Shown one piece after another: positions 52,482 to 62,192 of a stretch of DNA of 64,000 bases. Source of the stretch: Clostridium formicaceticum (GTDB taxonomy: Bacteria; Bacillota; Clostridia; Peptostreptococcales; Natronincolaceae); the NCBI RefSeq assembly GCF_001854185.1, contig NZ_CP017603.1, positions 3,348,001-3,412,000 on the forward strand. The letters are read 5' to 3'. Each line of letters starts with the position of its first letter. Position 1 is the first letter of the stretch. Position numbers and translations under genes: made by a program. The notes beneath the pieces are model-generated. The model ran no database searches. It worked only from the letters and a program-made list of their open reading frames with translations, and was not told the origin of the DNA.

Positions 52482-53780
52482 CTACACTATACTATCATGT
52501 GCATGTGATAAATTTTTTATATTTTGAAGGGCCTTTAGTACCCCCAGTTTACTATGTTCGTAAGTCAGGCCTCCTTGGAAATAGACAATATAAGGAGGTC
52601 TTATGGGGGCATCGGCGCTGAGTTCAATAGAGGAGCCCTGCACAAAAGCACCAGCCGCCATAATAACAGGATGATCATACCCCGGCATATCCCAAGGAAC
52701 TGGTGTTACAAAGGCATCCACAGGGGCTGCTTCCTGAATCCCTCTACAAAAAGCCAGAACTTTTTCCTTATCCTCTAGCTTTACTGCTTGTATAATATCA
52801 CTTCTTTGATCCTTGTGCTTAGGCTGCACCTCATAACCTTCTTCTTCAAATAGTTTCGAGCAAAAAATAGCGCCTTTTATTGCGCCGCTTACAGTATGAG
52901 GCGCTAAAAAAAGTCCTTGAAACATAGTTCTAGACATGCCAAAGGTGAGGCCACATTCCTTACCTATACCTGGAGAAGTCAACTTATAAGAAATTAACTC
53001 TATAAGTGCTTTTTTTCCTACAATATAGCCTCCAGATAAAGCTAGTCCCCCACCAGGATTTTTAATCAGAGAACCTGCTAAAATATCTGCCCCTACTTCT
53101 GTTGGTTCTTTGGTTTCAAGAAATTCTCCATAGCAGTTATCTACCATACATAGGATATGCGGATACTTGCTTTTTACCAAGCGAATAATTTTTTCTATGG
53201 TTTCAATATTTAAAGCTTTTCTAAAGCCGTAGCCTGTAGATCTTTGAATATATACTAACCTTGTCTTTTCGGTAACTTCTTTTTCAATAGATGCAAAGTC
53301 TACTTCTCCATTTTCCAAAAAATCTATTTGTTTATAGTTGATATTGGTATTTTTAAAGCTCCCCCTATAATCACCGCTAATACCAATTAATTTATCTAAG
53401 GTATCATAAGGTTTACCAGTAACGGCAACCATTTCATCTCCAGATTGAAGTAAACCAGTTAAACATAGGGTTAAAGCGTGGGTGCCATTAGCAATGGTTG
53501 GCCTGACGATGGCATCTTCTGTTTTAAAAACCTTCGCATATACCTCTTCTAATTTATCTCGTCCTAAATCATTGTAGCCATAACCTGTTGTCCAGTTAAA
53601 ATGCTGGTCACTTAACTTACACTCCTGCATTGCAGACAGTATCTTATATTGGTTAAAGCTCTTGCTAGTATCTACCTGTTTAAAAATTAAATCCAAGTCC
53701 TTTTCTATCTCTTCCATTTTATTAAGAAGATTTTTCTCAATACCAAAAAGATTATGTAATATTTCTTTGTCGTGGTACAT
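52482..53780 (-). CDS. ynbB: PLP-dependent aluminium-resistance/YnbB family protein
   Basis: A 432-residue protein of the Alum_res/methionine-gamma-lyase-like family. The PLP lysine is in GSLIKNPGGGLALSGGYI. The N-terminal stretch FNWTTGYGYNDLGRD and PTIANGTHALTLCLTGLL is typical of the family. The substrate is not known. It overlaps the end of the small membrane protein gene upstream by 29 bases. Confidence 0.9.
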   Translation of the reverse strand: MYHDKEILHNLFGIEKNLLNKMEEIEKDLDLIFKQVDTSKSFNQYKILSAMQECKLSDQHFNWTTGYGYNDLGRDKLEEVYAKVFKTEDAIVRPTIANGTHALTLCLTGLLQSGDEMVAVTGKPYDTLDKLIGISGDYRGSFKNTNINYKQIDFLENGEVDFASIEKEVTEKTRLVYIQRSTGYGFRKALNIETIEKIIRLVKSKYPHILCMVDNCYGEFLETKEPTEVGADILAGSLIKNPGGGLALSGGYIVGKKALIELISYKLTSPGIGKECGLTFGMSRTMFQGLFLAPHTVSGAIKGAIFCSKLFEEEGYEVQPKHKDQRSDIIQAVKLEDKEKVLAFCRGIQEAAPVDAFVTPVPWDMPGYDHPVIMAAGAFVQGSSIELSADAPIRPPYIVYFQGGLTYEHSKLGVLKALQNIKNLSHAHDSIV

Positions 53781-53982
53781 CTATCTTTTCCTCCTCTTCC
53801 GTAGGAGCCCTATTATTAGCGCAAATAGGACACTTTTTATGATGATAGTAATCTAGTTTTAATTCAATCACTGCGTGACTGCGTGCTTTTTTGCTTCCTT
53901 CCTTTATGCCTATCCTTCTTCCGATACTATAGCCAAGCAATAACAAGACTAAACAAGAAATCAGTATATAGCCATACAACAT
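53752..53982 (-). CDS. Small membrane protein with CxxC
   Basis: A 76-residue protein: one N-terminal helix (MLYGYILISCLVLLLLGYSIG) and a cytoplasmic tail with CPICANNR, a possible metal-binding pair. Unrecognised. It is between the UbiA-like gene (10-base gap) and ynbB (29-base overlap), so part of the same transcript. Confidence 0.65.
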   Translation of the reverse strand: MLYGYILISCLVLLLLGYSIGRRIGIKEGSKKARSHAVIELKLDYYHHKKCPICANNRAPTEEEEKIDVPRQRNIT

Positions 53983-53992
53983 TATACACCTC

Positions 53993-54556
53993 CTATATTT
54001 TAGAATACAAGTAGTTTATAAAAAAACTAGAGGATAATACTATCATCGTGTTTGTCCAAGATAACATTAAACACAAAATCAGTAGAATACTACTTACAAG
54101 AATTATTTCTCCTTTTCCAAACTTATTTACAAAATTTTTATAACCATATTTAAAATCATAGGCCTTATCCATTAAATCATCTATAAGTTGGATGAGAAGA
54201 ATGGATGTGAAGGCAAAGAAAAAAATTTCTAAAGGTATAAAAAAAATATTGATGATGGCAAGTAAGGCCATTTCTTGATAAGCTTTTAAATGTAAAGGTA
54301 ATTTTTGACCAGGAAAGTGAAACATACCAATCATATAGGCACAGGTAAATAAAGAAAAAACAAGATAAGTTTCTAAAAGCATGGATAAAGATAGAAATAA
54401 AAGGCAGTAAGGTAGTTTATAAGCAGTAAGATCACGATAAATTTTGCTGTGAAAGCTTTTATTTCTTTTATCTTCATCTACATCATCATCTAATAGCTTG
54501 ATAACAATACCTATTAGTAGTATGCCTATGTATTTTCTAAATATTTCTAGCAACAA
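53993..54556 (-). CDS. Multi-pass membrane protein, possibly UbiA-like
   Basis: A 187-residue protein with about six helices. Two acidic motifs (KLLDDDVDEDKR near the start and QLIDDLMDKAYDFK near residue 140) resemble the two Asp-rich prenyl-diphosphate sites of UbiA enzymes. The protein is shorter than UbiA (~280-300). It overlaps the GTPase gene by 20 bases. A prenyltransferase-related role is only a suggestion. Confidence 0.5.
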   Translation of the reverse strand: MLLEIFRKYIGILLIGIVIKLLDDDVDEDKRNKSFHSKIYRDLTAYKLPYCLLFLSLSMLLETYLVFSLFTCAYMIGMFHFPGQKLPLHLKAYQEMALLAIINIFFIPLEIFFFAFTSILLIQLIDDLMDKAYDFKYGYKNFVNKFGKGEIILVSSILLILCLMLSWTNTMIVLSSSFFINYLYSKI

Positions 54557-55142
54557 ATTGCTTCACCTCCCCAAACCCCATCCCCTTTAAAGCAGATATA
54601 GGAAGAATGTAAGTATTTCTAAATTTATTCTTAAGAAACGCAAGCCCCTTTTCTCCTTCACTTAAATCCATCTTGTTCGCTAAAATACAGTAGCAACCCT
54701 TGCTGTTACCATACTTGTTAATTTGATAGTCAATTTCACTCATGGTGCTTATTTGATTTGTAAAAATTGTAGAGGTGTCTATCATATGTAAAACGATATT
54801 AGATAAATATAAATATTTAAGGGTCTCTGCCATAGATTTTCTGACATTCTCATCTTTATGAATGCCATCCATTAATCCGCCTGTATCATGTAATAGAAAA
54901 TCTGATCTACCTTTGTAGACTGGAATAGACAGTTTTATTTTGCAGACATCCTTTGTTTTAAAGGGAGAGGCACTTATTAAATAGTTTTTTGCTACATTTA
55001 CTGAATAATGTTTTGCCACAGCATTTCCCTCAAAATCCATAAATTCTAAGGTGCATCTGTTTATACCTAAAAACTCAGCAAAATTTAAAAAGAAAGATGT
55101 TTTTCCAACATTAGGTTTACCTAGTAATATACAATTGCTCAT
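54537..55142 (-). CDS. Small Era-like GTPase
   Basis: A 201-residue GTPase: G1 GKPNVGKTSFF, G3 DTGG, G4 NKMD, G5 SALKG. It is close to the Era/Der G domain but lacks a KH or second G domain. The gene overlaps the AAA ATPase gene by four bases and the membrane protein gene by 20, so all three are likely translated together; the shared process is not known. Confidence 0.87.
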   Translation of the reverse strand: MSNCILLGKPNVGKTSFFLNFAEFLGINRCTLEFMDFEGNAVAKHYSVNVAKNYLISASPFKTKDVCKIKLSIPVYKGRSDFLLHDTGGLMDGIHKDENVRKSMAETLKYLYLSNIVLHMIDTSTIFTNQISTMSEIDYQINKYGNSKGCYCILANKMDLSEGEKGLAFLKNKFRNTYILPISALKGMGFGEVKQFVARNI

Positions 55143-56104
55143 ATATTCTCACCATCCATAAAATCCTCTTTTTTTAAAATCATTAAATCCTCTCTAGTAC
55201 AGAAAGATTGTTTTTTCAATCTCACTGCATGTCTTCGAATAGATTTTTCAATTAAGTTTCTTACAAGGCGTGCATTTCCAGCATAGCGTTCATCGCTTCT
55301 TCGTTTAGAGGCTAAGATATTATAAAGCTTTGCTTTGGCTGGCCTAGAGATAGTGTACTGTCTTTCATCCACCATGGACTCTGCGATTTCCACCAATTCT
55401 TCAATAGAATAATCCTTAAAGTCAATATGTATAGGAAACCTTGACTTAAGGCCAGGATTGATATTTAAAAAACCTTCCATCTCCTCTTGATACCCCGCTA
55501 AAATCAGTATAAATTCATCCTTATGATCTTCCATCGCTTTTACTAAAGCATCAATGGCTTCTTTGCCAAAATCCTTTTCTCCTCCCCTTGCTAAAGAATA
55601 TGCTTCGTCTATAAAAAGAATACCTCCTAACCCTTGTTTTACTTGTTCTCTTACTTTTAAAGCGGTATGTCCAATATACTCTCCAACCAAATCAGCTCTT
55701 TCAATCTCAATCATATGTCCTTTTTCTAATAAACCCATTGCTTTAAATATTCTTCCAAGTATTCTGGCTACAGTGGTTTTTCCTGTCCCAGGATTTCCTT
55801 TAAAAACCATATGTAGTACAAGCGGAGAAGCGTTTAATCCCTGCAACCTTCTTTTTTGTTGTATTTCAACATAAGCTACAATTTCATTTACCATATTTTT
55901 AACATCATCTAAACCTATTAGCTGCTGTAATTCCTTCATAACCTCATCTAATGATTCTGTATTGCTGGTTTCAGCATTTTTAGATAATTCTTTGTGATTT
56001 TTTGTATCATTTATCAAATGATTTAAAAAATCATTGCTTCCCATATCGCCCTTTCTTACCAACTGATATAAATAATCCATTTCTTTTTTCATTTTATTTG
56101 TCAT
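55139..56104 (-). CDS. spoVK: SpoVK/CbxX-like AAA ATPase
   Basis: A 321-residue AAA+ protein of the CbxX/CfqX/SpoVK family: Walker A GNPGTGKTTVARI, Walker B GILFIDEAYSL, sensor ILAGYQEEM and arginine-finger region. SpoVK homologues act during sporulation in Bacillus. The ATG at 56104 has GAGGTGATAGG upstream. Between hfq and the GTPase, which is a common position in Clostridia. Confidence 0.88.
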   Translation of the reverse strand: MTNKMKKEMDYLYQLVRKGDMGSNDFLNHLINDTKNHKELSKNAETSNTESLDEVMKELQQLIGLDDVKNMVNEIVAYVEIQQKRRLQGLNASPLVLHMVFKGNPGTGKTTVARILGRIFKAMGLLEKGHMIEIERADLVGEYIGHTALKVREQVKQGLGGILFIDEAYSLARGGEKDFGKEAIDALVKAMEDHKDEFILILAGYQEEMEGFLNINPGLKSRFPIHIDFKDYSIEELVEIAESMVDERQYTISRPAKAKLYNILASKRRSDERYAGNARLVRNLIEKSIRRHAVRLKKQSFCTREDLMILKKEDFMDGENI

Positions 56105-56166
56105 CCTATCACCTCAAAATAGATACTATATTATCATATTCTTAGGAAAGAAAAAATGTGACAAAA

Positions 56167-56198
56167 AAACTTCTCAAGGGATATCCCTTGAGAAGTTT
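56167..56198 (-). terminator. hfq terminator
   Basis: A 14-16-bp palindromic stem (56167-56182 with 56183-56198) followed on the minus strand by seven Ts, 36 bases past the hfq stop codon. Confidence 0.9.
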
Positions 56199-56233
56199 AA
56201 AAGATTTATTCACTTTGCTTGGTTTTTCCAATG

Positions 56234-56467
56234 TTATTGCTTAGTATTTTGCATAAAGTTGATGTTGCTGCTGGGAGCAATTGTTGAAATAGCATGTTTG
56301 TAAATCAATTGCTGTTTACCATCAGTATCTAAGACAATCGTATAGTTATCAAAGCCCTTTACCAAACCTTTTAGTTGAAATCCATTCACTAAATATATAG
56401 TTATTGGAAGACTTTCTTTTCTTACTTGATTCAAAAAGATATCTTGTAAGTTAATATTATTTTTCAT
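56234..56467 (-). CDS. hfq: RNA chaperone Hfq
   Basis: A 77-residue Sm-like protein: Sm1 with the motif [23 protein letters not shown] and Sm2 with IYKHAIST. It forms a hexameric ring that helps small RNAs pair with mRNAs. Its gene follows miaA, as usual. Confidence 0.97.
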   Translation of the reverse strand: MKNNINLQDIFLNQVRKESLPITIYLVNGFQLKGLVKGFDNYTIVLDTDGKQQLIYKHAISTIAPSSNINFMQNTKQ

Positions 56468-56555
56468 TTTTTACCCTCCTTCAATTATCCTAAAGTTTGC
56501 TTCATGTAAGACTTTTTGTATTGCTCATCAGAACCTCTATATTAGTATTAATATT

Positions 56556-57497
56556 CTATAACACATTAAAATGTCCTTCTATATATTCTTGAATATTGTT
56601 AATTAATTTTTCTTTTGAAGGATATTCCGATAAATTATACCACTGAATATTTTCAAAACGTCTAAACCAGGTTAATTGTCTCTTAGCGTATCTTCTGGTA
56701 TCTCTTTTGATAATATCAACGGTTTCCTGTAAACTTGCATTTCCTTTTAAATAATGAATCACTTCTTTATAACCTAGGCCCTTAAAGGCCACCAAGTCTT
56801 CTGGATAACCCATTTCTAGTAAATTTCTTACTTCTTGCACCAAACCTTCCTTCATCATGATATCGACACGGTGGTTAATCCTAGTATATAACTCTTCTCT
56901 GTCCCGAGTGAGGCCTATTAAAATAAAGTTATATGCATCATTGAACTGAACATCTTCCCGAAAATTTCCTATCTTTTCTCCACTTTCATGAAATACTTCT
57001 ATCGCTCGAATAACTCTCTTTACATTGTTTTTATGTATTCTTTCTGCTGCTTCAGGATCTATTTCCCTCAGCTTATTATGAAGGTATTCATTTCCGTATT
57101 TAAGCGCTTCTTCTTGTAATTGATTTCTCAACTGCCAATTAGAAACTGTAGAGGTAAAGTCCATATTATAAATAATAGCATTCACATATAAACCCGTACC
57201 ACCTACGATAATGGGAAGTTTCTTTTTATTGGTTATTTCTTCTATAGCTGCTTTTGCCTTCTGCTGAAATGCCGCTACTGAAAAATCTTCGTTTGGCATT
57301 ATAATATCCATCAAATAATGAGGAATTCCTTGCATTTCTTCTACAGAAGGTTTTGCAGTTCCGATGTTCATAAGTTTATAAATTTGCATAGAGTCAGCTG
57401 ATATGATTTCCCCCTCTAATCTCATAGCTAGCTCTATAGAGGTATCCGTTTTGCCGACTGCAGTAGGGCCCACAAGGATTAACAGCTTTTTCTTCAA
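56556..57497 (-). CDS. miaA: tRNA dimethylallyltransferase MiaA
   Basis: A 313-residue enzyme: P-loop GPTAVGKTDTS, DSMQIYKLMNIGTAKP and the tRNA-binding ARRQLTWFRR-like KRQLTWFRRFE. It adds the dimethylallyl group to A37 of tRNAs reading UNN codons; MiaB, encoded 4.7 kb upstream, methylthiolates the same base. Starts 11 bases after mutL. Confidence 0.97.
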   Translation of the reverse strand: MKKKLLILVGPTAVGKTDTSIELAMRLEGEIISADSMQIYKLMNIGTAKPSVEEMQGIPHYLMDIIMPNEDFSVAAFQQKAKAAIEEITNKKKLPIIVGGTGLYVNAIIYNMDFTSTVSNWQLRNQLQEEALKYGNEYLHNKLREIDPEAAERIHKNNVKRVIRAIEVFHESGEKIGNFREDVQFNDAYNFILIGLTRDREELYTRINHRVDIMMKEGLVQEVRNLLEMGYPEDLVAFKGLGYKEVIHYLKGNASLQETVDIIKRDTRRYAKRQLTWFRRFENIQWYNLSEYPSKEKLINNIQEYIEGHFNVL

Positions 57498-57508
57498 GGC
57501 ATCTCCTC

Positions 57509-59356
57509 CTATTGAATTCTTTTAAAATGTTTTTCTATCTCATACTTTGTTAAAGATAACAAAATTGGTCTCCCATGTGGACAAGTTAAGGGAGGTTGTA
57601 TTGTACTTAGATCCTTTATCAACCCATGAATTTCAGAAATATGAAGTTTATCCATTGCTTTAATGGCTTCTCTACAGGATTTTCTAATAATCGTTTCATT
57701 GAAATATGTATCACTCGTAGGGTCATTTTTTAGCTCATCAATGATTTTTAACATAAAATCAAAATCTCTAGGCACTCCCATAATTAAGGGAACTTCTCTA
57801 ATCAAAATCGTATTATTGCCAAAGATTTCGATATTGAAACCAAGTTTTTTAAATTTGTCTATATATTGCGTCATGAACAGAAAATCTTCATGGGATAAAT
57901 CTAAAAGTTTTGGTGCTAATAGACTTTGCGTAGTAACACGATCATTTATAAATTCTTGTAACATTTTATTGTAAACCAATCTTTCATGAGCAGCATGTTG
58001 ATCAATAAGATACATGCAAAGATCCTTTTCTATAATAACATAAGTATCAAATAATTGTCCTATAACTTTATAATTATTTAGCAAAGTACTAAGAAAATTT
58101 TCCTGTGTCGTTTCTAATTGAGGATTCTCCTCCTGCAACCGCATGGGCTTTTTGGGAAAACTAGTAATCGTATTTTCAGTCACTGGTGTTTTAGTAGTTA
58201 CATCGTAATCCTTCTTCTCTTCGAAGGACATTTGTAAACTATTGGATTTATTGTTATTATGTGTACTATAGATGCTTTTATTCTCCCTATAAACAGGATT
58301 CGTAAAAGTTGCTCCTATAGATGAATTGCTTTGTTTACTATGCAACGAAAGTTTAGGCACCAAAGTGTTTTTTGATAGAGCAGAAGTAATACTATCATAG
58401 ATCACTTCATAAAGGATCTCTTCATCATGAAATTTTATTTCTGTTTTTGTTGGATGGACATTAATATCTACTAAACTAGGATCAATCTTTAAGTTTAAAA
58501 TACATACAGGAAATTTATTAATAGGTAGTTTTTCTCTATAGGCCTCTTCAATTGATCGATAAAGAAACTTGCTTTTAACATATCGCCCATTAACAAAAAC
58601 AATCTCATAGTTTCTATTGCCTCTAACATAGCTAGGCTGACTTATATAACCATCCAATTCAATACCCTTCTTTGCAGCACGCATAGCTATAAGACTCTTA
58701 AATAATGCTTTATCTAATATAGATAAGATGGTTTGGTCTAAGCGATTAGTACCAGAAGTAGTAAACATAACATTATTATTGTTAATATATTTGAAAGCGA
58801 TATGAGGCTGACTTAAGGCAAGTCTTGACATGATTTCTCCTATTTTTGTTGTATCGCTTTGAGGGGTTTTCATAAACTTTAGTCTAGCTGGTGTGTTGAA
58901 AAACAAGTTTTTTACAATGATGGTAGTACCATCGGGAGCACCAACTTGTTTTTTATTTGTTACATTCCCTGCAACTATATCCAAAGAAATACCATGTAAT
59001 TGTTCCTTGGGTTTTGTAACCATCTGAATTTGTGATACAGCAGCAATACTTGCTAAAGCCTCTCCTCTAAAGCCTAGCGTCAAGGTGACGTTTAAATCTT
59101 CTAAATATTGTATTTTAGAAGTAGCATGACGCATAAAAGCTGTTTCAACGTCTTCTTCATGGATACCCCCTCCATTATCAGTGACTCTAATAAACTTTTG
59201 ACCACCTTCCTTTATTTCTACAATAATACTTGTGGCACCAGCGTCAATAGCATTTTCAATTAATTCTTTTACAACAGATTGGGGTCCCTCCACTACTTCT
59301 CCTGCAGCTATTTTATTAATCGTTAAGTTATCTAAAAGTTTTATTGCTTTTTGCAT
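57509..59356 (-). CDS. mutL: DNA mismatch repair protein MutL
   Basis: A 615-residue MutL: N-terminal GHKL ATPase (NKIAAGEVVEGPQSVVKEL, DNGGGI, GFRGEALASI) and C-terminal dimer/endonuclease domain. The endonuclease motif reads DQHAAHERLVYN, where most family members have DQHA-X2-E-X4-E; the last Glu is Asn here. The CPHGRP zinc motif is present near the C-terminus. Starts 11 bases after mutS. Confidence 0.97.
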   Translation of the reverse strand: MQKAIKLLDNLTINKIAAGEVVEGPQSVVKELIENAIDAGATSIIVEIKEGGQKFIRVTDNGGGIHEEDVETAFMRHATSKIQYLEDLNVTLTLGFRGEALASIAAVSQIQMVTKPKEQLHGISLDIVAGNVTNKKQVGAPDGTTIIVKNLFFNTPARLKFMKTPQSDTTKIGEIMSRLALSQPHIAFKYINNNNVMFTTSGTNRLDQTILSILDKALFKSLIAMRAAKKGIELDGYISQPSYVRGNRNYEIVFVNGRYVKSKFLYRSIEEAYREKLPINKFPVCILNLKIDPSLVDINVHPTKTEIKFHDEEILYEVIYDSITSALSKNTLVPKLSLHSKQSNSSIGATFTNPVYRENKSIYSTHNNNKSNSLQMSFEEKKDYDVTTKTPVTENTITSFPKKPMRLQEENPQLETTQENFLSTLLNNYKVIGQLFDTYVIIEKDLCMYLIDQHAAHERLVYNKMLQEFINDRVTTQSLLAPKLLDLSHEDFLFMTQYIDKFKKLGFNIEIFGNNTILIREVPLIMGVPRDFDFMLKIIDELKNDPTSDTYFNETIIRKSCREAIKAMDKLHISEIHGLIKDLSTIQPPLTCPHGRPILLSLTKYEIEKHFKRIQ

Positions 59357-59367
59357 CTCCTGCCTCC

Positions 59368-61989
59368 CTATAAATTAATGACCTTTTTATGCAACTGATA
59401 AAGTATATTCAATGCCTCCATGGGTGTTGTTTCCATAAGATTTAGTCCTTTAAGTTCTCTGATTACCTCCTCATTATTGAAGGCTGTAAAGTTCAATTGT
59501 TCACTTGTTTCGCTTATGGTATCTTTAACAACTTTATGATCTTGACTATATTGTACTGTATTCTTTTCTTCCTCTAGCCCTATGAGGATTTCTTGTGCTC
59601 TTTTAATAACATGATTAGGAAGTCCAGCCAATTTTGCAACTTGGATGCCATAACTTTTATCAGCACTTCCTTCGATGACCTTTCTTAAAAAGACAATATC
59701 TTCCCCCTCTTCTTCAACAGCAATACGGTAATTCTTAACAGTTTTCATCTTTCCTTCTATTTCCGTCAACTCATGGTAGTGGGTGGAGAATAAGGTTTTA
59801 CATTTTAAAACATCACTAATGTATTCAACCACAGACCAAGCTATACTTAATCCATCAAAAGTACTGGTGCCTCTTCCAATTTCATCTAATATTAATAAAC
59901 TTTTAGAAGAAGCATTGTTTAAAATATTTGCCATTTCACTCATTTCTACCATAAAGGTGCTTTGGCCTTGTCCCAAATCATCACTGGCGCCTACTCTAGT
60001 AAAAATCCTATCAACGATACCGATGGCAGCTGCTTTAGCTGGTACAAAAGATCCAATCTGTGCCATAAGAACAATCAAAGCAACTTGTCTCATATAGGTT
60101 GATTTTCCTGCCATGTTAGGACCAGTTATAATGGATATCCCGTTTTCCTTCTGATCTAGGTAGGTGTCATTTGCTATAAACATATTGTTATTTAACATCT
60201 TTTCTACTACAGGATGTCTTCCCTCAAGAATGTGAATTGCTTCTCCATCATTCATTGATGGTTTTATGTAGCCATTTTCATAAGCAACCTCTGCCAAAGA
60301 GTAGAGGGCATCTAGCTGCGCAATGGCATGGGCTGTTGCTTGAATTTTAGGAACTTCTTTTTCTATGATTTCCCGTATCTCAAGAAAAAGCTGATACTCC
60401 AATAAAATTATTTTTTCTTCGGCACCTAGAACTTTTAGTTCTATTTCCTTTAGTTGTGGCGTAATATATCTTTCACAATTTGCAAGGGTTTGTTTTCGGA
60501 TATATTCTTTGGGGACAATGTGAAGATTAGATTTTGTCACTTCAATGAAATAGCCAAAAACCTTATTATACCCTATTTTCAATGACTTGATACCTGTTTT
60601 GTCTCGTTCTTTTGCTTCTAAACTACTAATCCATAGTTTACCTTCCTTGGAAGCCCTTCTCAATTCATCAAGATCTCGATGAAATCCATCTTTTATCATA
60701 TTTCCTTCTTTGATATTAGGGGAAGGTTCGTCTAAGATGGCTTTTTCAATTAAGGTTGTAATCTCTCGGTGCTCATTGATCTGGGATTGCAAGTTTTGTA
60801 GCAGGCAAGATTCTTGGCTGCATAAAATTTCTTTTATTTTAGGAATGCTCATTAAGGAATTTTTTAAAGCAATTAAATCCCTAGCATTCACACTACCATA
60901 AGATATTTTTCCAGAGAGTCTTTCTAAGTCATAGATATTTTTAAATGCTTCTTTTAATTCTTTTCTCAATAGGATATCTTCTTTAATCACTTCAACTGCA
61001 TTTAATCGATCATGAATTTTCTTTACATCTAGCAGGGGCTCTTCCAGCCATTTGCGAAGCATTCTCCCCCCCATAGAAGTCATGGTTTTGTCCAGTACCC
61101 ATAATAAGGAACCTTTTTTCTTTTTATCCCTGATGGTTTCCACTAATTCAAGATTTCTTCTAGTGGTGAAGTCTAAAATCATCGTAGTGTTTAAAGTATA
61201 TATCTGAACTTTATTAAGATGATTTAAGGTGCGTTTTTGCGTGTTTTTTAAATAATCAATTAGAGCACCTGTAGAAAAAACCCCTAAGTGATTTCCATGA
61301 AAACCCAATCCATCTACTGAAAGAATTTTGAAGTGCTCCTGTAGTTCTTTGCATGCATGCTGATATTCAAAACGCCAATCTTCATATTCATTCATATAAA
61401 AGTCAAGTTTTTTCTGATATGCATAAAGAACTTCATAAACGTGTTTATTTTCTGAAGAATAGATAATTTCTTTCGGCTGTACTTTTGAAATTTCATCCTG
61501 TAGAGATTGCTGGAAATTTCCTTCTGTAATCTCGGTAGAAAATAATTCTCCCGTAGAAATATCAACATAGCTTATTCCCACGCCTGTACTTCCTTCATAA
61601 AGGCACATTAAATAATTATTTTTCTTTTCTTCTAATAAATCTGCATCTATCACTGTTCCAGGCGTAATTATTCTTACAACATCTCGCTTTACAATCCCCT
61701 TTGCCTCCGAAGGGTCTTCTACCTGATCGCAGATGGCTACTTTGTAGCCCTTTGCGATCAAACGATTAATATAGTTATTTACCGAATGATGAGGCACACC
61801 ACACATAGGTGCCCTTTCATCTAAGCCACAATCCCTTCCCGTGAGGGCTATCTCCAGCTCTCTCGAGGCTGTAATGGCATCATCAAAAAATAGTTCATAA
61901 AAATCTCCTAATCTAAAAAATAGTAATGCATCTTTATATAGGTTTTTGATATCTGTGTATTGTTGCATCATGGGCGTTAGTTTACTCAA
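59368..61989 (-). CDS. mutS: DNA mismatch recognition protein MutS
   Basis: A 873-residue MutS: mismatch-binding domain with the FYELF motif (DFYELFFDDA), connector, lever/clamp, and ATPase with Walker A GPNMAGKSTYMRQ, Walker B LLILDEIGRGTSTFDG. C-terminal dimerisation helix present. It works with MutL encoded directly downstream. Confidence 0.98.
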   Translation of the reverse strand: MSKLTPMMQQYTDIKNLYKDALLFFRLGDFYELFFDDAITASRELEIALTGRDCGLDERAPMCGVPHHSVNNYINRLIAKGYKVAICDQVEDPSEAKGIVKRDVVRIITPGTVIDADLLEEKKNNYLMCLYEGSTGVGISYVDISTGELFSTEITEGNFQQSLQDEISKVQPKEIIYSSENKHVYEVLYAYQKKLDFYMNEYEDWRFEYQHACKELQEHFKILSVDGLGFHGNHLGVFSTGALIDYLKNTQKRTLNHLNKVQIYTLNTTMILDFTTRRNLELVETIRDKKKKGSLLWVLDKTMTSMGGRMLRKWLEEPLLDVKKIHDRLNAVEVIKEDILLRKELKEAFKNIYDLERLSGKISYGSVNARDLIALKNSLMSIPKIKEILCSQESCLLQNLQSQINEHREITTLIEKAILDEPSPNIKEGNMIKDGFHRDLDELRRASKEGKLWISSLEAKERDKTGIKSLKIGYNKVFGYFIEVTKSNLHIVPKEYIRKQTLANCERYITPQLKEIELKVLGAEEKIILLEYQLFLEIREIIEKEVPKIQATAHAIAQLDALYSLAEVAYENGYIKPSMNDGEAIHILEGRHPVVEKMLNNNMFIANDTYLDQKENGISIITGPNMAGKSTYMRQVALIVLMAQIGSFVPAKAAAIGIVDRIFTRVGASDDLGQGQSTFMVEMSEMANILNNASSKSLLILDEIGRGTSTFDGLSIAWSVVEYISDVLKCKTLFSTHYHELTEIEGKMKTVKNYRIAVEEEGEDIVFLRKVIEGSADKSYGIQVAKLAGLPNHVIKRAQEILIGLEEEKNTVQYSQDHKVVKDTISETSEQLNFTAFNNEEVIRELKGLNLMETTPMEALNILYQLHKKVINL

Positions 61990-62136
61990 TAATATACCTC
62001 CTAAACATAATAAAGCTATAGCTTCATTATAACAAATATGGCTTTATTTGAAACAAGGAATTTTAATAAGTTATAAATAACTTATCATTTATGATAACAT
62101 CTATTATGATTGTTAATGTCAAACTGTTTCTATAAG

Positions 62137-62187
62137 AAAAACCCAGTCTCCCTACGTGTCTATCTTACGTAAGTTTGCTGGGTTTTT
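62137..62187 (-). terminator. miaB terminator
   Basis: AAAAACCCAG (62137-62146) pairs with CTGGGTTTTT (62178-62187), with further pairing inside the 31-base loop. It is just past the miaB stop. 62030-62136 shows no gene. Confidence 0.8.
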
Positions 62188-62192
62188 TTATC

